A stretch of DNA of 29,016 nt from positions 1 through 29,016 of the forward strand of contig CAKSKB010000025.1 of assembly GCA_934464705.1 (NCBI GenBank), read 5' to 3'. Every line of letters begins with the position of its first letter. Position 1 is the stretch's first letter. The notes under the pieces were generated by a model. It was not told the DNA's origin and ran no database searches. It saw only the letters and a program-made list of their open reading frames with translations. A program made the translations under genes and the position numbers. This DNA is from an uncultured Clostridia bacterium. Lineage in GTDB: Bacteria > Bacillota > Clostridia > HGM11514. This document shows, piece after piece, positions 7,912 to 14,150 of this stretch.

Positions 7912-8081
7912 TATGAAAAAACGCATAAGTTTGGACTCTTTATCCGACAGCTGCACCTCGCAGTCTGCGCCCTTCACTTTGTTGGAAACAAGCTGTATAT
8001 CGCCGAAATCAATCGGTGTTTCCTGATGTTTTTTACCGAATCTGACTATAAAATTTTTCATTTCGTCACACCCTTCCATAT

Positions 8082-8128
8082 ATTATGATATTACTCAATT
8101 GTGAACCCATTATGAACCGGGCGTGAAT
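8082..8128 (-). promoter_or_regulatory. three 11-bp direct repeats and -10 box before the winged-helix gene
   Basis: On the plus strand TGAAC, TGAAC and TGAAT begin at 8102, 8113 and 8124, an exact 11-base period (on the minus strand three TTCA repeats). Tandem 11-bp repeats are how OmpR/PhoB/PhoP winged-helix proteins bind DNA. The repeats occupy the -35 region of a CATAAT -10 box (minus strand, 8082-8087), about 20 bases before the ribosome-binding site of the interrupted regulator. No proper -35 is present, so activation by a bound regulator is plausible. Self-regulation is inferred. Confidence 0.6.
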
Positions 8129-8140
8129 TTTTTTATACAA

Positions 8141-8176
8141 AAAATATCGGCTCCGCAAAAACGAAGCCGATATTTT
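8141..8176 (-). terminator. rho-independent terminator of the 3D-domain gene
   Basis: The 12-base arms 8141-8152 and 8165-8176 (AAAATATCGGCT and its complement) form a hairpin directly after the TAG stop of the 3D-domain gene. On the minus strand it runs into a short T-rich stretch. Confidence 0.85.
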
Positions 8177-9226
8177 CTAAAGAATGTAAACAAGTACATT
8201 CCTTCTGCCGAACTGCAGTGCCTCCGCTCTCGAATTGTAGCAAAGGTCGATACGGCTGCCCTTAATTGCGCCGCCGGTGTCAGCCGCAAGCGCATAGCCG
8301 TAAACATAAGAGCCGTCCGCAGAAGTAATATAGAGCTTTGAACCGAGAGGAATAACGCTCGGGTCAACGGCAACAATGCCGTAACAAGCCCTGATTCCGG
8401 TCGCCGTGATGCCGTAGCCCGGGTCGCCGGGATTTTTACCGCAGCTTTCAAAACCGATGTCGTAAGCCGTGGCGTTCATCGTCAAAACCTTTTTGGATTT
8501 CAACTCGCTTGCCGGTATAACCGAACCAAATTCCAGTTTGGTTCCCACAGAAACGATTTTATCAACCGGCTGCACGGTGGTTTCTTCCTTGAGTAACTTC
8601 CTGCTGATTTCGATACCGTCACGCGTAACAACGGAGTATTCGCATTTCAGCACGCCGTCCTGCCCCTCTTGGATAACCTTTTCGGTACCCTTTGCCAGAT
8701 TAGCGTCATTATTTCTTATGACATTGCGCTGAATAGTTGTTTCTTCGGTAACGGTGGCCTCTTTTACTCTTGAAACCACGATTTCCATGTTGTCAAAGAC
8801 CTTGTCCCTGACGGGGTAATTGCATTCGTCGAGATTCTCCAAAACGACGCCCGCTTCTTTGAGAACCTCCTCAACCGTCGCGCAGACGGTTCTGTGTTTT
8901 GATTCAATCCCGTCGACGGTAATCTTAACCGAAACCGCCCTGTCGATTGAAATTTTCTGTTCATGCTGCAGTCCTGAGTTAACACCCGGGAGCACAACAT
9001 CTCCCTCATTAAGAGTAATTTGCTGCTCGTCCAGAAGCTCGCCCACGGTGCTTTTCATGGTAACAACCGAGCGAACCTGACCGTAACCCGTATCGATTTC
9101 AACATTTTTAACGATGCTGAATGCGCAGAGTACGGAGAGTGAGACGATTATCACAGCAGTGCTGCCTGCAACCGACAAGATATTTCTGAGCCTTGTCTTG
9201 CCCGCAGCCTTATCTGTTTGCAACAT
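8177..9226 (-). CDS. YabE-like cell-wall protein: DUF348, G5 and 3D domains
   Basis: A 349-residue exported protein with a membrane or signal segment at about 20-38. Two DUF348 repeats follow at about 40-82 and 97-150, then a G5 domain at about 155-230 and a C-terminal 3D domain at about 250-349. The three aspartates that name the 3D domain are Asp288 (AVDPSVIPLG), Asp316 (AADTGG) and Asp327 (RIDLCY), in a double-psi beta-barrel fold like lytic transglycosylase MltA. This is the layout of Bacillus YabE and relates to resuscitation-promoting Rpf/Sps proteins, so a role in peptidoglycan cleavage is likely. CAGGAGG sits 7 bases before the ATG. It has its own promoter and terminator. Confidence 0.93.
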   Translation of the reverse strand: MLQTDKAAGKTRLRNILSVAGSTAVIIVSLSVLCAFSIVKNVEIDTGYGQVRSVVTMKSTVGELLDEQQITLNEGDVVLPGVNSGLQHEQKISIDRAVSVKITVDGIESKHRTVCATVEEVLKEAGVVLENLDECNYPVRDKVFDNMEIVVSRVKEATVTEETTIQRNVIRNNDANLAKGTEKVIQEGQDGVLKCEYSVVTRDGIEISRKLLKEETTVQPVDKIVSVGTKLEFGSVIPASELKSKKVLTMNATAYDIGFESCGKNPGDPGYGITATGIRACYGIVAVDPSVIPLGSKLYITSADGSYVYGYALAADTGGAIKGSRIDLCYNSRAEALQFGRRNVLVYIL

Positions 9227-9261
9227 CTTGTAACCTCCTGTTTTTTATTGGGGCAGTGCCT

Positions 9262-9291
9262 ATTATACATTAAAAAATCACCGCTTGTCAA
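9262..9291 (-). promoter_or_regulatory. promoter for the 3D-domain gene
   Basis: Minus-strand TTGACA (9286-9291) and TATAAT (9262-9267), 18 bases apart and about 35 bases before the start codon. Both hexamers are perfect. Confidence 0.8.
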
Positions 9292-9410
9292 ATTTTTTGA
9301 TTTTTTACGGTAATTTTTCACCCCATTTTATTATCCGAACGCACTGTTTTTGTGCATTTATAATAATGTATTCCGTTTGCCGAAAAATATTCTCAAAAAT
9401 GCGTCTGACT

Positions 9411-9457
9411 ATATATTGTGGTTTTTCTGCATTTTATCAAAATCAACCACAATATAT
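9411..9457. repeat. 13-bp perfect inverted repeat
   Basis: ATATATTGTGGTT (9411-9423) is the exact complement of 9445-9457, with a 21-base loop. On the plus strand a run of seven T follows about 8 bases later. It may be a protein-binding dyad, an RNA hairpin or a weak terminator. Confidence 0.5.
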
Positions 9458-9543
9458 TGAAAAATTTTTTTATTCATTAAAAATTGTTTTCAAAATTTAG
9501 TTTTATTGCCAAAATATGTATTGTTTTTGCTTTTTTGTGTATT

Positions 9544-9572
9544 ATTTTACCATTTACTGGTAGTTTTGTCAA
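9544..9572 (-). promoter_or_regulatory. promoter-like site with dyad, far upstream of the 3D-domain gene
   Basis: Minus-strand TTGACA (9567-9572) and TAAAAT (9544-9549) are 17 bases apart. The spacer holds TACCATTTACTGGTA (9548-9562), with 5-base arms that touch the -10. A transcript would run leftwards about 310 bases to the 3D-domain gene. No open frame of note lies in between, so this is a regulated distal promoter or a small RNA promoter, if real. Confidence 0.4.
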
Positions 9573-9796
9573 TTAAATCGCAATGTTGTAATGTGTTTGT
9601 AATAATATTTAATCATTCTGTAACATTTATTTCGACCGAAAAACCGCATAAATGCTATGCAAAATCAAAATATCTATTTTTTTGTCGAAAAAATTTTTAT
9701 GATTTGTCCTTCTTTGCTCAAAATATTAAAAATAGTTATCATTTATAACAAACATACAACATATTGTGCCCTAATGTTACAACTTGTTTTCAAAGC

Positions 9797-9825
9797 TTGA
9801 TTTTTAAATTTTTATATGTTAAAAT
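9797..9825 (+). promoter_or_regulatory. probable promoter for the LRR-SLH gene
   Basis: TTGATT (9797-9802), a 17-base spacer and TAAAAT (9820-9825) with an extended -10 TG at 9817-9818. The 5' leader contains a small hairpin, AACAC/GTGTT, at about 9832-9848. Confidence 0.5.
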
Positions 9826-9870
9826 ATGCAAAACACGATTTTTGTGTTAAGAAAGGAAAAGGTGATTAAA

Positions 9871-11652
9871 ATGAGGATGCAAAAAATCATTATATCCTTA
9901 TTATTACTGATTTTGCTTTTGACGGGTGCTGTGCTTCCGCTCTCGGCAGAAGAGGCAGTAAAAAGCAGCGAAAACGGCAATGCGGAACTTCTTTCAAACG
10001 GGGTTTTTTCCTATTATATATACAACAATTCCGCAGTAATTGAGAAATGCATTGATGATGCTTCAAGCATAATTGTTATTCCCGACCGAATAGGAAAGCA
10101 TAAGGTTACCGAAATTAATGAAGGAGCCTTCTCTCTTTGTCCCAATCTTAAAGGTTTTTCAACTCAAAATGACCGTTTCACAGTTATAAACGGTATTCTT
10201 TACACAAAAGACACACTTCTGTGCTATCCTGCCGCAAAATCAAGAAAGAATTATATTATCCCGCCAAACATTAAAAGAATAGCCGACGGAGCATTCGTCA
10301 GCAATAAAACTCTTGAATACATAGCAATTCCGTCATCGGTAACTGAAATCGGCAGCGAAGCATTTGCGGACTGCAAAGCGCTCAGGACCGTTGTTTTACA
10401 CAAAGGGATAACGAATATTCCGGACGGAGCGTTTGCATTCTGTTCATCTCTTGAAAATATTGCACTGCCCGACTCTGCCGTAAGTATCGGCGACGCCGCA
10501 TTTTATGAATGTAAATCGCTGGGTGCGCTTAATATAAGCGACCGTATTGAAAAAATCGGAAAAATGGCATTTCAGGGATGCGAATCATTTTCCGAAATTT
10601 ATATTCCCGAAAATGTGACGAATATCTCGGACTGGCTTTTCACAATCGGTTCCGGTCTTAAAACGGTAAAAATCAGCGGCAAAAACGCCGAATATAAAGA
10701 GGAAAACGACATAATCTATACTAAAAGCGGCGAAACGCTTGTATTTTGCCCTCAAAATGCCGACATAAAGCGGCTTGCAATTCCGGACGGAGTTAAGGAA
10801 ATCGGCGAATATGCGTTCAATGAGAATAAAAATCTCGAATCCGTTACGCTTTCCGATTCCGTTGCGGATATATCGGCAGGCGCATTTTACAACGCTGCGG
10901 CGCTCAATAGCATAACAATAACCGAATCCCTTCAAAACATAGGCAGCTATGCATTTTTCGGGTGCGATTCTCTCGGAAAAACCGTGCTTTACACCACCGT
11001 TGACAAAATCGGGGACGGTGCTTTTGAAAACTGTAAAAATCTGATCTTATATGCCGCAAAAGGCTCTGCCGCATATTTTTACAGCAAGCAGAACAATGTT
11101 GAATTTGCGGTTGACGAAACTCAGCCCGAGGTTGAAATTGCAAAATGGTCGCAGGGGTATATCGACTGGGCGGAATCGAACGGCATAACCACGGAAATTA
11201 CAGATTACACCGCAAAACTGAACTATGAAGGCCTGTGCTGGCTGCTTGTAAATCTTTACGAATCGGTTAAAGGTCCTCTCGAAATAACAGCGGAAAACCC
11301 GTTTACGGATACCGACTCTCCGGCGGTAATAAAGGCATATCAGCTCGGAATTATCAAAACCTACGGCTCGGATGTCTTTGACGGAAAGAGGGATGTTTCA
11401 CGGCAGGTAATCTGCGTTGAGATTTACAGACTTCTGGAAGCAATGAACGAAAGGGCGCCGGAAAAAGGCGAAAAGAACGATTTCCGTGACAGTGCGGACA
11501 TCGCCGACTGGGCAGAGGAATATGTAAACACCGCATACAACAACGGCATTATAAACGGGCTTCCCGACGGACGCATAAACCCGACCGGAAACGCTTCGAT
11601 TGAGGACGCTCTCGGAATGCTCTACAACGCCTCGCTTCTGATAGAAAAATAA
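9871..11652 (+). CDS. BspA-type leucine-rich repeat surface protein with SLH-like C terminus
   Basis: A 593-residue exported protein. The signal peptide covers about 1-26 (hydrophobic run, then LSAEEA). From about 55 to 405 there are repeats of the BspA/TpLRR type, such as EIGSEAFADCKALRTVVL, KIGKMAFQGCESFSEIYI and EIGEYAFNENKNLESVTL. Residues about 426-593 form three SLH-like units, including PFTDTDSPAVIKAYQLGII and DFRDSADIADWAEEYVNTA. SLH domains attach proteins to pyruvylated secondary wall polymer, but the usual TRAE motif is degenerate in all three units. An in-frame ATG exists at 9826, yet AAGGTG directly before 9871 picks the later start, which also begins the signal peptide. It may act in adhesion or surface recognition; the ligand is unknown. 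No clear terminator follows. Confidence 0.88.
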   Translation: MRMQKIIISLLLLILLLTGAVLPLSAEEAVKSSENGNAELLSNGVFSYYIYNNSAVIEKCIDDASSIIVIPDRIGKHKVTEINEGAFSLCPNLKGFSTQNDRFTVINGILYTKDTLLCYPAAKSRKNYIIPPNIKRIADGAFVSNKTLEYIAIPSSVTEIGSEAFADCKALRTVVLHKGITNIPDGAFAFCSSLENIALPDSAVSIGDAAFYECKSLGALNISDRIEKIGKMAFQGCESFSEIYIPENVTNISDWLFTIGSGLKTVKISGKNAEYKEENDIIYTKSGETLVFCPQNADIKRLAIPDGVKEIGEYAFNENKNLESVTLSDSVADISAGAFYNAAALNSITITESLQNIGSYAFFGCDSLGKTVLYTTVDKIGDGAFENCKNLILYAAKGSAAYFYSKQNNVEFAVDETQPEVEIAKWSQGYIDWAESNGITTEITDYTAKLNYEGLCWLLVNLYESVKGPLEITAENPFTDTDSPAVIKAYQLGIIKTYGSDVFDGKRDVSRQVICVEIYRLLEAMNERAPEKGEKNDFRDSADIADWAEEYVNTAYNNGIINGLPDGRINPTGNASIEDALGMLYNASLLIEK

Positions 11653-11701
11653 GATTAAAAAATGTATTTCTTCCTATATAATATAAAATGTAATAACGGT
11701 A

Positions 11702-11730
11702 TTGCAAAAAACATAAATATGTGATAAAAT
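11702..11730 (+). promoter_or_regulatory. promoter for the NfeD-SPFH operon
   Basis: TTGCAA (11702-11707), a 17-base spacer and TAAAAT (11725-11730) preceded by an extended -10 TG. It lies about 30 bases before the NfeD start. Confidence 0.6.
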
Positions 11731-11759
11731 ATATGTAATACTAAAAGGGGGAAATGCCT

Positions 11760-12197
11760 ATGAACGATATGTTTTGGTTTTGGCTCACGGTTGCGGTAAT
11801 TATGGCGGTGATTGAAGGAATAACGCCGGCGCTTGTAACGATATGGTTTATGTTCGGCGCACTTGCGGCAATGGTTCTTTCGATTTTCGTTCCGTCATTT
11901 GCGGCGCAGTTCGCAGTTTTTGCGGGCGTCAGTGCAGTTTTGCTTATTTTTACAAGACCGCTCGTGAAAAAGTTTTTCCGCAAAACAAAAACGGTTTACA
12001 CCAACGCCGACAGGATTATCGGCCAGGAAGGTGTTGTAACCGAAGAAATCAGCAACCTCGAAAATAAGGGGCAGATTACGGTTCTCGGTCAGGTCTGGTC
12101 TGCAAAATCGCAGGACGGCACCATAATACCCTCCGATAAAACCGTAACGGTCTGTTCAATACACGGGGTTAAGGCTATCGTTAAAGTAAAGGAGTAA
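11760..12197 (+). CDS. NfeD-like membrane protein (short form)
   Basis: A 145-residue short NfeD protein. The N-terminal half holds two to three membrane helices (about 2-22, 26-46 and 48-65), and the C-terminal half (about 80-145) is an OB-fold domain with GQEGVVTEEI and KGQITVLGQVWSAKS. Short NfeD proteins work with the neighbouring SPFH/stomatin protein in membrane microdomains; the exact role is not established. An earlier in-frame ATG (11754) lies only 2 bases from the GGGGG ribosome-binding site, while the one at 11760 is 8 bases away, so the latter is preferred. The SPFH gene begins 4 bases after the stop. Confidence 0.9.
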   Translation: MNDMFWFWLTVAVIMAVIEGITPALVTIWFMFGALAAMVLSIFVPSFAAQFAVFAGVSAVLLIFTRPLVKKFFRKTKTVYTNADRIIGQEGVVTEEISNLENKGQITVLGQVWSAKSQDGTIIPSDKTVTVCSIHGVKAIVKVKE

Positions 12198-12201
12198 TTA
12201 T

Positions 12202-13110
12202 ATGGGATTTGCAATATTTTTGGTAATTGTTCTTGTAATCGTTATTTCAAACATCAAAATCGTTCCGCAGGCGCACAGCTATATCGTTGAACGCCTCGGG
12301 GCTTTCCATTCGGCGTGGGGAGTCGGGCTGCATTTTAAGATTCCTTTTGTTGAAAAAATCGTAAAAAAGGTTTCCATGAAGGAACAGGTTGTTGACTTTG
12401 CTCCGCAGCCGGTTATCACAAAAGATAATGTAACCATGCAGATTGACACGGTTGTGTATTTTCAGATTACCGACCCCAGGCTTTATGTGTACGGGGTTGA
12501 CCACCCGATGTCCGCAATCGAGAACCTGACGGCAACAACGCTCCGAAACATAATCGGTGACCTTGAGCTTGACGAAACGCTTACATCAAGGGATACCGTA
12601 AACACAAAAATGCGTTCAATTCTCGACCAGGCAACCGACCCGTGGGGAATCAAGGTTAACCGTGTAGAACTTAAAAACATTCTTCCGCCGCGCGAAATTC
12701 AGGACGCCATGGAAAAACAGATGAAAGCGGAACGAGAAAGGCGAGAATCAATCCTCAAAGCCGAAGGTGAAAAGAAAGCAGCAATATTGGTTGCTGAAGG
12801 CCAGAAGCAATCCAAAATACTCCAGGCAGAAGCCGATAAGCAGTCAAAAATTCTTGACGCTGAGGCGGCAAAGGAAGCCGCAATCAGAATTGCCGAAGGT
12901 GAAGCGGAAGCGATAATCAAGGTTCAGCAGGCGACCGCAAAGGGTATTGAGCTTATAAACAGTTCCAACCCCGGTGACGGCGTTATAGCGCTCAAGAGCC
13001 TCGAAGCACTCGGAAAACTCGGTGAAAGCGAATCGACAAAACTTGTTATTCCGTCAAATATTCAGGGTGCAGCCGGACTTGCAGCGGCATTTAAAGAAAT
13101 TATAAAATAA
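12202..13110 (+). CDS. SPFH/band 7 (stomatin-like) membrane scaffold protein
   Basis: A 302-residue stomatin/QmcA-type protein. An N-terminal membrane anchor (about 2-18) precedes the SPFH domain (about 20-165), which includes ERLGAFHSAWGVGLHFKIPF and LPPREIQDAM. Next comes a long coiled coil of Ala/Glu/Lys repeats (about 165-250, such as KAEGEKKAAILVAEG) and a C-terminal oligomerisation region. Such proteins form ring-like scaffolds that organise membrane microdomains and can modulate proteases or transporters. Pairing with the upstream NfeD gene is the usual arrangement. Its ribosome-binding site GGAG lies inside the last codons of NfeD, so translation is probably coupled. A terminator follows. 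Confidence 0.94.
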   Translation: MGFAIFLVIVLVIVISNIKIVPQAHSYIVERLGAFHSAWGVGLHFKIPFVEKIVKKVSMKEQVVDFAPQPVITKDNVTMQIDTVVYFQITDPRLYVYGVDHPMSAIENLTATTLRNIIGDLELDETLTSRDTVNTKMRSILDQATDPWGIKVNRVELKNILPPREIQDAMEKQMKAERERRESILKAEGEKKAAILVAEGQKQSKILQAEADKQSKILDAEAAKEAAIRIAEGEAEAIIKVQQATAKGIELINSSNPGDGVIALKSLEALGKLGESESTKLVIPSNIQGAAGLAAAFKEIIK

Positions 13111-13117
13111 AAAATAC

Positions 13118-13153
13118 ACTCCCCGATACTTTTTATGTATCGGAGAGTTGTTT
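13118..13153 (+). terminator. terminator of the NfeD-SPFH operon
   Basis: Arms 13118-13129 and 13137-13148 (ACTCCCCGATAC and complement with one mismatch) close a hairpin followed by TGTTTT, 7 bases after the SPFH stop. The same stretch adjoins the end of the minus-strand pseudogene. Confidence 0.85.
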
Positions 13154-13598
13154 TATAATGTTAAAGAGTAAACCGCGCCGGGGGTGACGGGCGCAAGCGA
13201 TGATATGCTGTTCCATATAAAATGCTTGACGATAATATCTTTTTCGGATATACCGGAGATGTCTGCCGTTTGCACGACCGAATTGTTTCCCGATTTTAAG
13301 CTTACCGCCTGCGATGCAAAGCTTATCATTCTGCCGCTTTTATCATACAGCGCTGCAATAGCAATTCCGCCGAAGCTTTCGGCAGATGCAATATCTGTCC
13401 TGACCGTCAGCGTGTTTCCGCTGACGCTTACGCCGAGCGGCGAACATCAAGCTTTGATAAAGTACAGCTAATACTATTCGTATTTGCAAGCATTTTGACG
13501 CAGTAATGTGCAAAATTCATCTTAAAAAACGAGTTCGGATATCAAAGCGAGTGGTTAATCATCAAACAGATTGATACGCTTAATATTCTTTTTTTCAT
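13153..13598 (-). pseudogene. remnant of a secreted protein gene: signal peptide and C-terminal domain only
   Basis: On the minus strand a gene start is intact: GGGGGG, 5 bases, then ATG at 13598 encoding MKKRILSVSICLMI, a secretion-signal beginning. The frame then stops after MINHSL. From about 13450 to the TAA at 13153-13155 another stretch encodes about 98 residues, running from SPLGVSVSGNTLTVRTD to SISSLAPVTPGAVYSLTL. This resembles the C-terminal beta-rich module of large clostridial secreted proteins (FGGIAIAALYDKSGRM, EKDIIVKHFIWNS). An in-frame TGA precedes the piece at about 13451. The simplest reading is an internal deletion that kept both ends. It begins 12 bases after the XRE gene, so the two formed an operon. 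The linking sequence (about 13451-13545) is unidentified. Confidence 0.7.
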
Positions 13599-13610
13599 AA
13601 AATCCCCCCG

Positions 13611-13859
13611 TTACTTCATTTCCTGTTCCATTGTCTTAAATTCTTCTGTTCTGAAAAATTCCGTCAGGCTTATACCTATACCGTCACATAACAACTTTAT
13701 GGTTACTATCCCCGGATTTCTGCTTTTTCCGTACAGAATATTCTTAACGGTTGACGGCGCAACACCGGATTCTGTTGCGAGTTTGTTAATGCTTATTCCG
13801 TTCTCGTTGCACAAATCCAAAATTCTGTTTATTACCGCAGTACAAGTGTCCATATTCAT
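13611..13859 (-). CDS. XRE-family (Cro/CI-like) transcriptional regulator
   Basis: An 82-residue, single-domain DNA-binding protein. The helix-turn-helix covers about residues 22-45 (ISINKLATESGVAPSTVKNIL), with recognition helix APSTVKNIL. The rest is a fifth helix and a short charged tail. GGTAGGT lies about 5 bases before the ATG at 13859; the in-frame ATG two codons later is possible. It sits between a divergent promoter bearing palindromes and a deleted secreted-protein gene that it probably controlled. The gene itself looks intact. Confidence 0.88.
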   Translation of the reverse strand: MNMDTCTAVINRILDLCNENGISINKLATESGVAPSTVKNILYGKSRNPGIVTIKLLCDGIGISLTEFFRTEEFKTMEQEMK

Positions 13860-13899
13860 ATTTACCTACCGTTTTTATATTAATTATAATATAAATATA

Positions 13900-13938
13900 T
13901 TGACAAAGTAGGCTATATATGATACAATATAGGCTATA
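13900..13938 (+). promoter_or_regulatory. divergent promoter with two palindromic operators
   Basis: Plus-strand TTGACA (13900-13905), a 17-base spacer and TACAAT (13923-13928) with an extended -10 TG. TAGGCTATA occurs twice, at 13909-13917 in the spacer and at 13930-13938 at the start point, exactly 21 bases apart. The second lies in the palindrome TATAGGCTATA (13928-13938), and the first shares its TAGGCTA core. A minus-strand TATAAT (13883-13888) for the XRE gene has its -35 region under the first operator. The XRE protein probably represses both directions. No gene with a ribosome-binding site follows on the plus strand before the tsf terminator. Confidence 0.65.
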
Positions 13939-14102
13939 AAAAGCCTTTTAAGAAATTGCGGCAGGTTTTGAATATACAAAATATGCCGGTTTCTATTATT
14001 TCCTTCTTATTATAATATAGAAATGCTATTCCGGATAAAGCAAAACAGAAACAGAGAAAAATTCGCCGATTTATCAAGGGGAGTATTAGGGGCTTTTTAT
14101 GT

Positions 14103-14133
14103 AAAAAATGCACGGCGCCGTTTGGCACCGTGC
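14103..14133 (-). terminator. terminator of rpsB-tsf
   Basis: Arms 14110-14119 and 14124-14133 (GCACGGCGCC/GGCACCGTGC, one mismatch) make a GC-rich hairpin. On the minus strand it is followed by a T-run (14103-14109). It lies 17 bases after the tsf stop. Confidence 0.9.
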
Positions 14134-14150
14134 ATTAATTTTTCGCTTAA

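Larger units (their letters stand above)
7456..8061 (-). pseudogene. solitary OmpR-type winged-helix regulator, split by a MITE
   Basis: Two pieces of one gene flank an insertion. The 5' piece (8061 to 7912) encodes about 50 residues ending KESKLMRFFI. The 3' piece (7635 down to 7456) continues NNHKTVIPDE and ends with INGLGYKICTAE. Removing the element and one TA copy restores a continuous 109-residue protein. It matches the Trans_reg_C winged helix of OmpR/PhoB regulators: beta strands FGDIQLV, the LSDKESKLMRFF helix, the recognition helix ELEAYVGFLRQKL and the GLGYKI wing. No receiver domain precedes it, since an in-frame stop lies close upstream. GGAAGGG sits 9 bases before the ATG at 8061. 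The 5' piece now ends after seven element-encoded residues (GNRELNS). The insert plus duplication is 276 bases, a multiple of three, so only the internal stops break the frame. Confidence 0.85.
9292..9796. other. AT-rich intergenic region without a supported gene
   Basis: This gap of about 500 bases is visibly richer in A and T than the rest of the window and lies between divergent genes. Short frames exist on both strands, but none has a ribosome-binding site or a recognisable product. It holds a 13-base inverted repeat (9411-9457) and a minus-strand promoter-like site with a dyad (9544-9572). It could carry binding sites or a small RNA; nothing more can be supported. Confidence 0.6.

Noticed and set aside
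7774..8088. 104-codon plus-strand frame starting inside the MITE
   Set aside because: It crosses the element boundary into the antisense of the winged-helix gene; a chance chimera.
8061..8141. Missing receiver domain of a two-component regulator upstream of the winged-helix gene
   Set aside because: The minus-strand frame meets a stop just before the start, and only the operator and a terminator lie upstream; the gene encodes a stand-alone DNA-binding domain.
9285..9748. Two short plus-strand frames in the AT-rich gap
   Set aside because: Phe/Ile/Tyr-rich products with no ribosome-binding site, as expected from AT-rich non-coding DNA.
13184..13471. 95-codon plus-strand frame
   Set aside because: The opposite strand reads as a coherent C-terminal domain (SGNTLTVRTD to VYSLTL), so this frame is its shadow.
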